NCBI RefSeq assembly: GCF_002752655.1
Contig: NZ_CP023737.1
Span: forward strand, 1,364,001 to 1,428,000
Length of the DNA stretch: 64,000 bases
DNA from: Methylosinus trichosporium OB3b
GTDB taxonomy: Bacteria; Pseudomonadota; Alphaproteobacteria; Rhizobiales; Beijerinckiaceae
Direction: 5' to 3'
The notes below the pieces were generated by a model. It saw only the letters and a list, made by a program, of their open reading frames with translations. It was not told the origin of the DNA and did no database searches. Shown here piece by piece: positions 48,584 to 56,754 of the stretch. How positions within the stretch are numbered: the stretch's first letter is position 1; the number at the start of each line of letters is the position of its first letter. The position numbers and the translations under genes were made by a program.

Positions 48584-49689
48584 ACATCTTTCGTCTTCCC
48601 GATCTCGGCGAAGGATTGCAGGAGGCCGAGCTCGTCCAATGGCATGTCGCCCCGGGCCAGGAGGTCGCGGCCGATCAGCCGCTCGTCTCGGTCGAAACGG
48701 CGAAGGCGGTCGTGGAGATTCCGTCGCCGCAGGCGGGACGAATTGAAAAGCTGTTCGCCGAGGCGGGCGAGATCGTGCGCATCGGCGGGCCGCTGATCGG
48801 CTTCGTCGGCGCGCGCGACGAGAGCGCCGACAAGGGCACTGTGGTCGGCGCGATGGAAACCAGCGGGCGCGTGCTGCAGGAGGGCGCCGCCGGCGTCGAT
48901 CATGGCGTCGCCGGCGTGCGCGCGACGCCCGCGGTGCGCGCGCTGGCGCGGCGTCTCGAGGTCGATCTCGGCATCGTCACGCCGTCGGGGCCCGACGGCG
49001 TCATCACCGCGAGCGATGTGCAGCGCGTCGCGCGAATCTTGTCCGAGACCGAGCCGGCCGAGCCGCTGCGCGGCTTTCGCCGCGCCATGGCGCAGAACAT
49101 GGCGCTGGCGCAAGCGGAGGTCGCAGCCGCGACGGTCGTCGACGACGCGGATATCGAGGACTGGGCGCAGGGAACGGATACGACACTGCGGCTCATCCGC
49201 GCGCTCGTGTGCGGCTGCCGCGCAGAGCCCGCGCTCAACGCCTGGTTCGAATCGCATGCGCTGGCGCGGCGCGTGCTGAAGCGCGTCGATCTCGGCATCG
49301 CCGTCGATTCGGGTGAAGGGGGACTGTTCGTGCCGGTGCTGCGCAATGTCGCCGAGCGCGATCCGGCCGATCTGCGCGACGGGCTGAACCGCATGCGCGC
49401 CGATATCGAATCGCGCGCCATTCCGCCGGAGGAATTGCGCGGCGCGACCATCACCCTCTCCAATTTCGGCATGATCGCGGGGCGCTACGCCGCCCCGGTG
49501 GTGCTGCCGCCGACGGTGGCGATCCTCGGCGCCGGCCGCGTGCGCCGCGCCGCCGTGCCCGATGGCGAACGCATCGTCGCGCGGCGGCTGCTTCCGCTGA
49601 GCCTCACCTTCGACCATCGCGTGGTCACCGGCGGCGAAGCGGCGCGGTTTCTGCGCGCTGTGATCGACGATCTGGCGCTGGCGGCGTGA
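48580..49689 (+). CDS. Dihydrolipoamide acyltransferase (E2)
   Basis: E2 forms the core of the complex and moves the acyl group to CoA. The 369-residue protein has one lipoyl domain (lipoyl Lys at about 42 in VETAKAVVEIPSP), a peripheral-subunit-binding domain (VRATPAVRALARRLEVDLGI) and the catalytic domain with LTFDHRVVTGGEAARFL, where the His is catalytic. A short linker of about 40 residues joins the domains. No E3 gene is in the window. With E1 alpha and beta it could be a pyruvate or branched-chain complex; the sequence alone does not decide. Confidence 0.93.
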   Translation: MNIFRLPDLGEGLQEAELVQWHVAPGQEVAADQPLVSVETAKAVVEIPSPQAGRIEKLFAEAGEIVRIGGPLIGFVGARDESADKGTVVGAMETSGRVLQEGAAGVDHGVAGVRATPAVRALARRLEVDLGIVTPSGPDGVITASDVQRVARILSETEPAEPLRGFRRAMAQNMALAQAEVAAATVVDDADIEDWAQGTDTTLRLIRALVCGCRAEPALNAWFESHALARRVLKRVDLGIAVDSGEGGLFVPVLRNVAERDPADLRDGLNRMRADIESRAIPPEELRGATITLSNFGMIAGRYAAPVVLPPTVAILGAGRVRRAAVPDGERIVARRLLPLSLTFDHRVVTGGEAARFLRAVIDDLALAA

Positions 49690-49698
49690 AGGAGCGCG

Positions 49699-49965
49699 GT
49701 CTTCCTTCTCCCGCGAGCGAGGAGAGGGGCGCCCGGCGCCGAGCTATTCTCCCGGCAGTCTCGGGCTCGTCGAGCGACAACCGCGGCGCCGCCGCCTCCT
49801 CTCCCCGCTCGCGAAACCGCTCGCGGGGAGAGGTGAGGTGAGGGGCGAGGCGGGTAGGCGCGATGGAGAGACGCCGCGAGCCCTCCCGGGCCCCTCTCCG
49901 TACCTCTCCCCGCAAGCGGGGAGAGGAGGCGGCCGGCGCCGAGCAATTCTCCCGGCACACTTTGG
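49699..49965. repeat. R3 repeat cluster, several inverted arms
   Basis: The gap after E2 is filled with R3-type blocks: CTTCTCCCGCGAGCGAGGAG, CTCCCCGCTCGCGAAACCGC, CGCGGGGAGAGGTGAGGTGA and CTCTCCCCGCAAGCGGGGAG. Two copies of GGCGCCGAGC with nearby TTCTCCCGGCA suggest a duplicated unit (about 49735 and 49936). It separates the E2 gene and the convergent AAA ATPase. Confidence 0.75.
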
Positions 49966-50000
49966 CTCTTCCGGCAAAGACCGCGGCGTCTCCGCTTCGC

Positions 50001-51188
50001 TCAGCGTTTCGGCCACTCCCAGCGCGGGCGTGAATCCAGCGCTCCTTTGACGCGCGTCTCGCCGAAATCCTTCTCGAGCTCGATCAGCTTCGCGTCGCGG
50101 ACCTCGCTCAGCAACTCGACGAGCCGGCGATCATGCGTCACCACGATCGTCTGCGAGTGGCGCGAGGCGCGCTCGACGAGACGCGCCAGCGGCGCGATCA
50201 GATCGGCATGCAGGCTCGTCTCCGGCTCGTTGAGCACCAGCAGCTCCGGCGGCCGCGGCGACAGCAGCGCGGCGACCAAAATCAGATAACGCAATGTTCC
50301 GTCCGAAAGCTCGCTCGTCTCCAGCGCTCGCAGCAGGCCGTGCTGATGCATCGCGATCTTGAACCAGCCATCCGTGTCGATGACCTCGATCGCGGCGCCG
50401 GGAAAGGCGTCGTCGATCGCATCGTCCAATCCGCGCTTATCGCCGATCACGCGAATCGTCTCCAGCGCCGCAGCGAGATCGGCGCCGTCGTCGGCGAGCG
50501 CCGGCGTGTGGGTGCCGACCTGGGGACGCCGGCACGGCGCGTCGGAATCGGTGCGGAAATGATCGTAAAAGCGCCAGGAGCGCAGCTTCTGGCGCACGGC
50601 CGCCATTTCCGGCGCGTCGCGGGGGTCGGAGAATTCCGTCATCATGCTCTCGAAGCCCGCCAGCGTCTCCGGCAGCGGCTCCAGCGCGCCTGTCGGACCG
50701 GCGCAGCGCAGCGACGGACCGCGCCGGTCGACGAGCAGAGCGGATTGTCGATAGGCCGGACCCGCCCAGATGCATTCGCGCTTGATGACCGGATCGAGCG
50801 CGAAGGAGCCCGCTGGTTGCGACGGAAAGCCCAGATCGATGCAATAGCCGAAATCCTCTGCGCCGAAGCCGAGCTTGAGGCTCACAGCCTCGCGGCGCAC
50901 GGTTCCCTGCACCGGATGCGCGCCGGCCCGCACGCTACGGCCGATCCGCTCCGGCCCGGCCCAGAGCGTCGAGCGCAGCCCGCCTTCGCGCGCGAGCGAA
51001 GCGACGAGTCCTCCCTGCGCGGTCTGCGCCAGCAGACGCAAGGCGCGATAGAGGCTCGATTTGCCGCTGCCGTTCGGCCCGGTGACGATGTTGAGGCGCT
51101 CGAGAGGAACGACGAGGTCGTGAAGCGAGCGATAACCGGCGATGGCGAGGACGGAGAGGGTCGGCACGGCTCCCCGTCCGGCGCCCAT
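50001..51188 (-). CDS. AAA-family ATPase (RecF/OLD-like)
   Basis: The 395-residue protein has Walker A GPNGSGKSS near residue 37, following IAGYRSLHDLVVPLERLNIV, and a late LSDGTLRYLILVAALLSPRP PELLVLNEPETSLHADL with Walker B, then VVTHDRRLVELL. It matches AAA_21/AAA_15 ATPases such as the OLD-like and RloC/RecF-related families. GGGAGGAGGG precedes ATG 51188. Such stand-alone proteins are of unknown role; links to DNA repair or phage defence are known for relatives. No nuclease partner (TOPRIM or HNH) is next to it. Confidence 0.83.
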   Translation of the reverse strand: MGAGRGAVPTLSVLAIAGYRSLHDLVVPLERLNIVTGPNGSGKSSLYRALRLLAQTAQGGLVASLAREGGLRSTLWAGPERIGRSVRAGAHPVQGTVRREAVSLKLGFGAEDFGYCIDLGFPSQPAGSFALDPVIKRECIWAGPAYRQSALLVDRRGPSLRCAGPTGALEPLPETLAGFESMMTEFSDPRDAPEMAAVRQKLRSWRFYDHFRTDSDAPCRRPQVGTHTPALADDGADLAAALETIRVIGDKRGLDDAIDDAFPGAAIEVIDTDGWFKIAMHQHGLLRALETSELSDGTLRYLILVAALLSPRPPELLVLNEPETSLHADLIAPLARLVERASRHSQTIVVTHDRRLVELLSEVRDAKLIELEKDFGETRVKGALDSRPRWEWPKR

Positions 51189-51205
51189 GCCCTCCTCCCA
51201 GAGAA

Positions 51206-51679
51206 TCAGAGCGAGCGCGAAAAACGCAGCACGCCGCCCTTGGAGCCCTTGAGGATGAGGTCAGAGCCCTGCGTGTCCCAGAACGGGCCGGAGAGCATGA
51301 CCTGCCAGAAATCGCGCTCGATCGCCTGCAGCGCCGGATCGCATTTCGCATCGGCGACGGCCGGCATCGCCTTCGGCCCCAGCCGATTGGCGCCGACGAT
51401 GAACACGCCCGACCAGGATTTGCAGCCCGAAAAGCCCGAGCCGCGCATCGTCGAATCGATGCGGATCCAGATGTCGGCCGACGGAGCCTTGCCGTTGATG
51501 TCCTGAAGATTGAAAATATGATTATGCGGGAACGGCTTATAGGTGAGGACCTGCTCCTGCTGCGGCTCGCCCCCCTCCTCCTTCGGCTTGGCCGCCTCGC
51601 GCTTGCCCTTCGCTTGCGCGGTCGCGAGCAGAGCCGACGCCGAAAGGCCGATGACGAGGGCGGTCAGAATTTTGTTCAT
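51206..51679 (-). CDS. Exported META-domain-like protein (HslJ-like)
   Basis: The 157-residue protein has a signal peptide (ILTALVIGLSASALLATAQA) and, after a Lys/Glu-rich stretch, the pattern DIWIRIDSTMRGSGFSGCKS WSGVFIVGANRLG, then CDPALQAIERDFWQVMLSG and DLILKGSKGGVLRFSRS. This is the META/HslJ-type fold (S.. G-x-S-G-C.. and the E-x-x-F-x-x-x-L helix). Function unknown; HslJ relatives are linked to stress resistance. ATG 51679 has AAGGA about 11 bases upstream. Confidence 0.72.
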   Translation of the reverse strand: MNKILTALVIGLSASALLATAQAKGKREAAKPKEEGGEPQQEQVLTYKPFPHNHIFNLQDINGKAPSADIWIRIDSTMRGSGFSGCKSWSGVFIVGANRLGPKAMPAVADAKCDPALQAIERDFWQVMLSGPFWDTQGSDLILKGSKGGVLRFSRSL

Positions 51680-51773
51680 TCCTCGATCCTTCTTCCCGAA
51701 TCGCTGATCCGCAAGCTGCGTGTCGGATATGGCTTTTTTTTGCGAATCGCCGCGCGCGCCGAAATTCGGCGGC

Positions 51774-52769
51774 TCACAACATGCTGGGCAGGACTCGGTC
51801 GGGCGGGCGATGCCCGTCCATGAAGGTCTTGATGTTGATGATGACCTTCTCCCCCATGTCCACCCGGCCCTCATTGGTGGCCGAGCCCATATGCGGCAGC
51901 AGCGTCACCTTGCCGGATTTGGCGAGCTTCAACAGCTTGGGGGAGACGGCGGGCTCGTGCTCGAACACATCGAGCCCCGCGCCGGAAATTTCTTCCGCCT
52001 CGAGCATGCGGATCAGCGCATTCTCGTCGACAATCTCGCCGCGCGCCGTGTTGACCAGAATGGCGTGCGGGCGCAATTGCTTGAGCCTTCGGGCGGAGAG
52101 CAGGTGATAGGTCGCCGGCGTATGCGGGCAGTGGATCGACAATATGTCGATGCGCGCCAGCATCTGGTCGAGCGATTCCCAATAAGTCGCCTCGATCTGG
52201 TCCTCGATCTCGGCCGGCAGGCGGCGGCGATTGTGGTAATGGATCGACAGGCCGAAAGCCGCGGCGCGGCGCGCCAGCGCCTGGCCGATCCGGCCCATGC
52301 CGACGATGCCGAGCCTCTTGCCGGTGATGCGATGGCCGAGCATCCAGGTCGGCGACCAGCCGGACCAGCCGCCGTCCGGAATGGTGCGCGCGCCCTCGAC
52401 CAGCCGGCGCGCCACGGCGAGGATCAGCGCCATTGTGAGATCGGCGGTGTCCTCGGTGAGGACGCCCGGCGTGTTGGTGACGGTGATCGACCGCCGCAGC
52501 GCCGAGGCGACGTCGATATGGTCGACGCCATTGCCGAAATTGGCGATGAGCTTCAATTGGTCGCCGGCCTGGCCGATGAGGCCGGAATCGATCCGGTCGG
52601 TGATGGTCGGCACCAGCACATCCGCGGTGCGCACGGCTTCGACGAGCTCCTCGCGCGTCGCCGGACGGTCCGACACATTGAGCCGCGTGTCGAATAATTC
52701 GCACATGCGCGTCTCGATCACCTCGGGGAGCCGACGTGTCACCACGACGAGCGGCTTCTTTTTCGCCAT
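51774..52769 (-). CDS. D-2-hydroxyacid dehydrogenase (glyoxylate/hydroxypyruvate reductase type)
   Basis: The 331-residue NAD(P)-dependent enzyme reduces glyoxylate or hydroxypyruvate. It has NFGNGVDHIDVASA, TNTPGVLTEDTADLTMALIL, the nucleotide-binding VGMGRIGQALARRAAAF, NTARGEIVDENAL (catalytic Arg), GLDVFEHEP (Glu) and LLPHMGSATNEGR (His). The TPGVLTEDTADL motif is that of GyaR/GRHPR-type proteins. In a serine-cycle methylotroph such an enzyme might act as hydroxypyruvate reductase (inference). The ribosome binding site GAAGGGGA lies before ATG 52769. Confidence 0.92.
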   Translation of the reverse strand: MAKKKPLVVVTRRLPEVIETRMCELFDTRLNVSDRPATREELVEAVRTADVLVPTITDRIDSGLIGQAGDQLKLIANFGNGVDHIDVASALRRSITVTNTPGVLTEDTADLTMALILAVARRLVEGARTIPDGGWSGWSPTWMLGHRITGKRLGIVGMGRIGQALARRAAAFGLSIHYHNRRRLPAEIEDQIEATYWESLDQMLARIDILSIHCPHTPATYHLLSARRLKQLRPHAILVNTARGEIVDENALIRMLEAEEISGAGLDVFEHEPAVSPKLLKLAKSGKVTLLPHMGSATNEGRVDMGEKVIINIKTFMDGHRPPDRVLPSML

Positions 52770-53006
52770 CTTCCCCTTCGTCCTCCCGCCTCGCTCGACT
52801 ATGTTGCCGCCGCTGCGCGGCGCATCACGGCCGAGCTTTGGGAGCGATGAACCGTCTCTTCAACCTGGCCTTAACGACGATGGATGAAAAGACCTGTTCG
52901 CCGCCCGCGCCGCCTTCCCTCCAAGCTTCCTATCAGATGGCGGGACAAAGACAAGACGACGCGTCGCCCGGCCGATGGGACGCCTTCGCTGAGGACAACG
53001 CAGACC

Positions 53007-53549
53007 ATGCCCGAATCGCCGACTTTCCGCCCACGAAACGCCGAGCCGGGCTCGCTCCTCGCCGTCCTCTCGCTCGCCGCCGCGCTGCTCTTTGCGGGCG
53101 CGGCCCCGGCGCAGCAGCAGATCGGCCCGGTCTCCGGCCTCGCGCTGCCGCGATTCGTCAGCCTCAAATCGGACCGGGTCAATCTCCACGAGGGGCCGAG
53201 CAAGGAGCATCCGACCCTCTGGGTCTATGAGCGCGCCGGCCTGCCGGTGGAGATCACCGCAGAATTCGAGACATGGCGCAAGATTCGCGATTCCGAGGGG
53301 ACGGAGGGGTGGGTGCTGCACTCGCTGCTCTCCGGCCGCCGCACGGCGCTGGTCGCCCCGTGGAAGAAGGAGCCCGCGCTCGCCTACGCCCGCGACCGCT
53401 CGACCCCCCTCGCCCGGCTGTCGCCCGGCGTCGTCGCCAATCTGCGCCTTTGCGACGGCTCGTGGTGCCGCGTCTCTGGCGACGGATTCGACGGCTATGT
53501 CCACCAGGAGAATTTGTGGGGCGTGTATCCGGGCGAGAAGATCGATTGA
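53007..53549 (+). CDS. Exported SH3-domain protein
   Basis: The 180-residue protein has an N-terminal signal/anchor (GSLLAVLSLAAALLFAGAAP) and two bacterial SH3-like repeats: LPRFVSLKSDRVNLHEGPSK EHPTLWVYERAGLPVEI and a second with LRLCDGSWCRVSGDGFDGYV. This SH3_4 family occurs in many alphaproteobacteria and is probably bound to peptidoglycan. Two cysteines in LCDGSWC could pair. The ATG at 53007 follows GAGGA at a distance of about 12 bases; the frame is open upstream to 52884 but has no better start. Function unknown. Confidence 0.85.
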   Translation: MPESPTFRPRNAEPGSLLAVLSLAAALLFAGAAPAQQQIGPVSGLALPRFVSLKSDRVNLHEGPSKEHPTLWVYERAGLPVEITAEFETWRKIRDSEGTEGWVLHSLLSGRRTALVAPWKKEPALAYARDRSTPLARLSPGVVANLRLCDGSWCRVSGDGFDGYVHQENLWGVYPGEKID

Positions 53550-53568
53550 GGTTCTGCAGGGAGAGCCC

Positions 53569-54027
53569 TCAGCCTCGCCGCCGCTGGTCCTTCACCAATC
53601 GCACCACCACATCGACTCGGGCGATTCGCATCCCCGGCGGCGGCGCGGGCAAATTCACCACATCGATCTCGGCCCCGGGAATATCCACCAGAGCGTCGCC
53701 ATCCTCGATGAGGAAGTGATGATGCTCGCTGACATTGGTGTCGAAATAGACGCGCGCGCCATCGACCGCGATCTCGCGCAGGAGGCCGATGTCGGTGAGC
53801 TGGTGCAGCGTGTTGTAGACGGTGGCGAGAGAGACCGGCAGAGCGGCGGCGCGCGCCTCCTCATAGAGCTTCTCGGCCGTCACATGGCGATGGCCGCCGC
53901 GGAACAGCAGCTCGCCCAGCGCCACGCGCTGGCGCGTCGGCCGCATGCCGGCGGCGATGAGTCGCCCGCGCAAGCTGCGCGCCGCGTCCCGCGCGCGCTC
54001 CTCGGCTGTCCGCATTTCGTCCTGCAT
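53569..54027 (-). CDS. irr: Fur-family iron response regulator Irr
   Basis: Irr is the heme-sensing regulator of iron genes in Hyphomicrobiales. The 152-residue protein has the Fur winged helix (RLIAAGMRPTRQRVALGELL FRGGHRHVTAEKLYEEARAA), LATVYNTLHQLTDIGLLREI, and the Irr-type SEHHHFLIEDGDALVDIPG with its triple His heme/metal site. It is shorter than Fur and lacks the C-terminal CxxC. The start is either 54027 or ATG 54015, which has AGGA 5 bases before it; upstream extension to 54240 would read into the pstS leader. It is divergent from pstS. Confidence 0.88.
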   Translation of the reverse strand: MQDEMRTAEERARDAARSLRGRLIAAGMRPTRQRVALGELLFRGGHRHVTAEKLYEEARAAALPVSLATVYNTLHQLTDIGLLREIAVDGARVYFDTNVSEHHHFLIEDGDALVDIPGAEIDVVNLPAPPPGMRIARVDVVVRLVKDQRRRG

Positions 54028-54238
54028 CGCCCCGCGATCCCGCTCCGTCCCTGCCGCCTTGTTGATTAGAATAGGAAAGCTCACGGAAAAGAACAATTTT
54101 TTTCTCGGCGCCCGGAGGCTTGGCAGCTCGCCCGAGGTCGTGAGACAAGCAGCTGTGTGACGAAGAGATGACAGCGACGCGGCCATTGGCGGCGCCTGCC
54201 GCCTCGCTCGGGTCGCTCGCAAAAGATGAGACGCTTGC

Positions 54239-55282
54239 ATGCATATTTATGGTTTTGCCCGGGGCGCGACGCTCGCGGCGGCGGTTCTCGTCGCCGCTCC
54301 CGCCCTCGCCTATGACATCTCCGGCGCCGGCGCGACCTTTCCCTTGCCGGTCTATGCGCGATGGGCGCAGAGCTACAGCAAGGAAACCGGCGATCGGGTC
54401 AATTATCAGTCGATCGGCTCCGGCGGCGGCATTCGCCAGGTGAAGGCGCGCACGGTCACCTTCGGCGCCTCGGACCAGCCGCTCACCGCCGCCGAGCTGG
54501 AGGCGGCCGGGCTCATCCAATGGCCGCAGGTGGCGGGCGGCGTCGTCGCCATCGTCAATCTCGACGGACTGAAAGCCGGCGACCTCGTTCTCGACGGGCC
54601 GACGCTGGCGCGCATCTATCTCGGCGAGATCGCGCGCTGGGACGATGCGGCGATCGCCGCGCTCAATCCGAAATCGAAGCTGCCGGCGCAGCCGATCGTC
54701 GTCGTGCATCGCTCCGACGGATCGGGCACGACCTTCTGCTTCACCGATTATCTTTCGCACGCCTCAGCGAAGTGGAAGGAGACGGTCGGCGAGAATGTCG
54801 CGGTGGACTGGCCGCTCGGCATGGGCGCCAAGGGCAATGAGGGCGTCGCCAATAATGTCGCCACCGCCAAGGGCGCGATCGGCTATGTCGAGTTCGCCTA
54901 TGCGAAGCAGAGCGGCTCCACCGTCGTTCACATGGTCAATCACGACGGCAGGGTGGTGGCGCCGAGCAAGGAGAGCTTTCGCGCCGCCGCGGACAACGCC
55001 GATTGGGCGCATGCGCCGGGCTTCTTTCGCCTGCTGACCGATCAGCCCGGCGCGCAGTCCTGGCCGATCGCCGCCGCGACCTTCATCCTGCTGCCGAAGA
55101 CGCCGAAGGATGCGGAGGCGGCGCGAGTGGCGCTGAAATTCTTCGATTGGGCCTTCGTCAAAGGCGGCGCGGCGGCGGAGGAGCTCGACTATGAGCCGAT
55201 GCCCTCCTCGGTGATCGCGTTGATCCGCAAGAGCTGGAGCGAGAATTTGAAGGACGCGGAGGGGAAGCCGCTAGTCCGTTAG
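54239..55282 (+). CDS. pstS: Phosphate ABC transporter substrate-binding protein
   Basis: PstS binds phosphate in the periplasm for high-affinity uptake. The 347-residue protein has a signal peptide (GATLAAAVLVAAPALA), then YDISGAGATFPLPVYARWAQ, VNYQSIGSGGGIRQVKARTV TFGASDQPL, the phosphate-site VVVHRSDGSGTTFCFTDYLS and GVANNVATAKGAIGYVEFAY. The permease and ATPase genes pstCAB do not follow here, so this copy is either solitary or separated. No clear Pho box was recognised upstream. Confidence 0.93.
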   Translation: MHIYGFARGATLAAAVLVAAPALAYDISGAGATFPLPVYARWAQSYSKETGDRVNYQSIGSGGGIRQVKARTVTFGASDQPLTAAELEAAGLIQWPQVAGGVVAIVNLDGLKAGDLVLDGPTLARIYLGEIARWDDAAIAALNPKSKLPAQPIVVVHRSDGSGTTFCFTDYLSHASAKWKETVGENVAVDWPLGMGAKGNEGVANNVATAKGAIGYVEFAYAKQSGSTVVHMVNHDGRVVAPSKESFRAAADNADWAHAPGFFRLLTDQPGAQSWPIAAATFILLPKTPKDAEAARVALKFFDWAFVKGGAAAEELDYEPMPSSVIALIRKSWSENLKDAEGKPLVR

Positions 55283-55319
55283 GAGTCGGAGGAATTGCTC
55301 GGCGCTGGCCGCTTGCGGA

Positions 55320-55412
55320 GCGGGCCCGGAGAAGGCTCGCAGCGTCTCCATCACGCCAACCCGCCTCGCCCCTCACCTCACCCCGCGAGCGGGGAGAAGA
55401 GGCGGAGGCGCC
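55320..55412. repeat. R3 repeat
   Basis: GGGCCCGGAGAAGGCTCGCA and CCTCACCTCACCCCGCGAGC followed by GGGGAGAAGAGGCGG match parts of the 49699-49965 cluster. It lies between pstS and the convergent CorC-like gene. Confidence 0.6.
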
Positions 55413-55445
55413 GCGGTCATTGCTGGAGGCGCGCCGAGGCTCGCC

Positions 55446-56750
55446 TCACTCCGGCGGCTTCGCCTCCGCCGGCGTCACCTTCAGCACGGTGATGCGATTG
55501 CGCATCTTGCGCATGACCTCGAAGCGGAAATTGTGGAAGTTGAACACTTGGCCCGCTTCCGGGATCGCCGCCGCCTCGTGAATGACGAGGCCGGCGATCG
55601 TCGTCGCCTCCTCGTCCGGCAGGCTCCATTCCATCACGCGGTTGAGATCGCGCACCGGCACGGCGCCGTCGACCAGCACCGAGCCGTCCGGCTGCGGACG
55701 CACGCCCTGCATGGCGAGATCGTGCTCGTCCCTGATGTCGCCGACGATCTCCTCTAAGATATCCTCGAGCGTCACGAGCCCCATCACCTCGCCATATTCG
55801 TCGACGACCAGCGCGAAATGCGTCTTGCGCTTCAAGAACGCCTGCAGCTGATCCTCGAGCGAGGTCGACTCCGGCACGAACCAGGGCTCGAGCGCGATGT
55901 CGTCGATGTCGAGCTTGGAGAAATCGGCATTCACCGCATCGAGCGCGCGCAATAAATCCTTGGAATGGATGACGCCGATGAAATTATCCGGCCGATCGCG
56001 CCACAGGGGCATGCGCGTGAAGGGCGAGGCCAGCACCTCGCGCACGATCTCGTCGGGCGGAAGATCGGCGTCGATCGTGCGCATCTTGGTGCGATGGATC
56101 ATCACATCGCCGACATGCAGAATCTGCAGATCGAGAACGCCGCCGAACATGTCGCGCCAATTGCGCTCGACCGTGCCCTCCTCGTGCAGAATGTCGACGG
56201 CGCTCTTCAGCTCGTCATAGGGCGACAGCAGCGTGCGGCCATGGCCGATCTCGACCCCGAACAGCTTCAGCACCGCGCGCACGAAGGCCTCGACCGCGAT
56301 GAGCAGCGGGCCGAACACGGCGACGAACACATTGATGACGCGCGCGACGCGCAGCGACAGGCGATCGGGGTGGTTGATCGCCACCGTCTTCGGCAGCACC
56401 TCGGCGAACACCAGCAGCAGCACCGTCATGATGATGGTGGCGTAGATCGCGCCGCTCTCGCCGGTGAGATAGACGAGCACGCTGGTGGTGAAGGCGGAGC
56501 CGCCGATATTGACCAGCGTGCTGCCGAGCAGCAGCGCCGCGATCATGCGATTGCGCTGGCGCAGCAGGCGATTGACCAGCCTCGCCCGCGCGTCGCCCTC
56601 CTTCTCCAGCGCATGCATATGCGCATGAGAGGCCGCGGTCAGCGCCGTCTCCGAGGCCGAGAAGAAAGCCGACAGCAGCACGCAGGCCAGCACGATGGCC
56701 GAGGCGAGCCAGATGTCGATGTCGAGTCCTGTGTCGGCGCCGCCGTGCAT
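55446..56750 (-). CDS. CorC/HlyC-family protein (DUF21-CBS-CorC_HlyC)
   Basis: The 434-residue inner-membrane protein has an N-terminal DUF21 (CNNM) domain with four hydrophobic segments (ASAIVLACVLLSAFFSASET, FAEVLPKTVAINHPDRLSLR), a CBS pair (VMIHRTKMRTIDADLPPDE, VVDEYGEVMGLVTLEDILEE IVGDIRDEHD) and a C-terminal CorC_HlyC domain ending with ITVLKVTPAEA. The family is linked to magnesium or divalent-cation efflux. It follows the aroKB gene by four bases, an arrangement frequent in alphaproteobacteria. Confidence 0.92.
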   Translation of the reverse strand: MHGGADTGLDIDIWLASAIVLACVLLSAFFSASETALTAASHAHMHALEKEGDARARLVNRLLRQRNRMIAALLLGSTLVNIGGSAFTTSVLVYLTGESGAIYATIIMTVLLLVFAEVLPKTVAINHPDRLSLRVARVINVFVAVFGPLLIAVEAFVRAVLKLFGVEIGHGRTLLSPYDELKSAVDILHEEGTVERNWRDMFGGVLDLQILHVGDVMIHRTKMRTIDADLPPDEIVREVLASPFTRMPLWRDRPDNFIGVIHSKDLLRALDAVNADFSKLDIDDIALEPWFVPESTSLEDQLQAFLKRKTHFALVVDEYGEVMGLVTLEDILEEIVGDIRDEHDLAMQGVRPQPDGSVLVDGAVPVRDLNRVMEWSLPDEEATTIAGLVIHEAAAIPEAGQVFNFHNFRFEVMRKMRNRITVLKVTPAEAKPPE

Positions 56751-56754
56751 GATC

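Noticed and set aside
46269..49689. Assigning the E1/E2 operon to pyruvate dehydrogenase with certainty
   Set aside because: The motifs do not separate pyruvate from branched-chain 2-oxoacid complexes, and no E3 or dedicated regulator is present.
53569..54240. Longer Irr protein starting at 54240
   Set aside because: The added 71 residues have no Fur-family match and would read through the divergent pstS promoter; ATG 54027 or 54015 fits the family.
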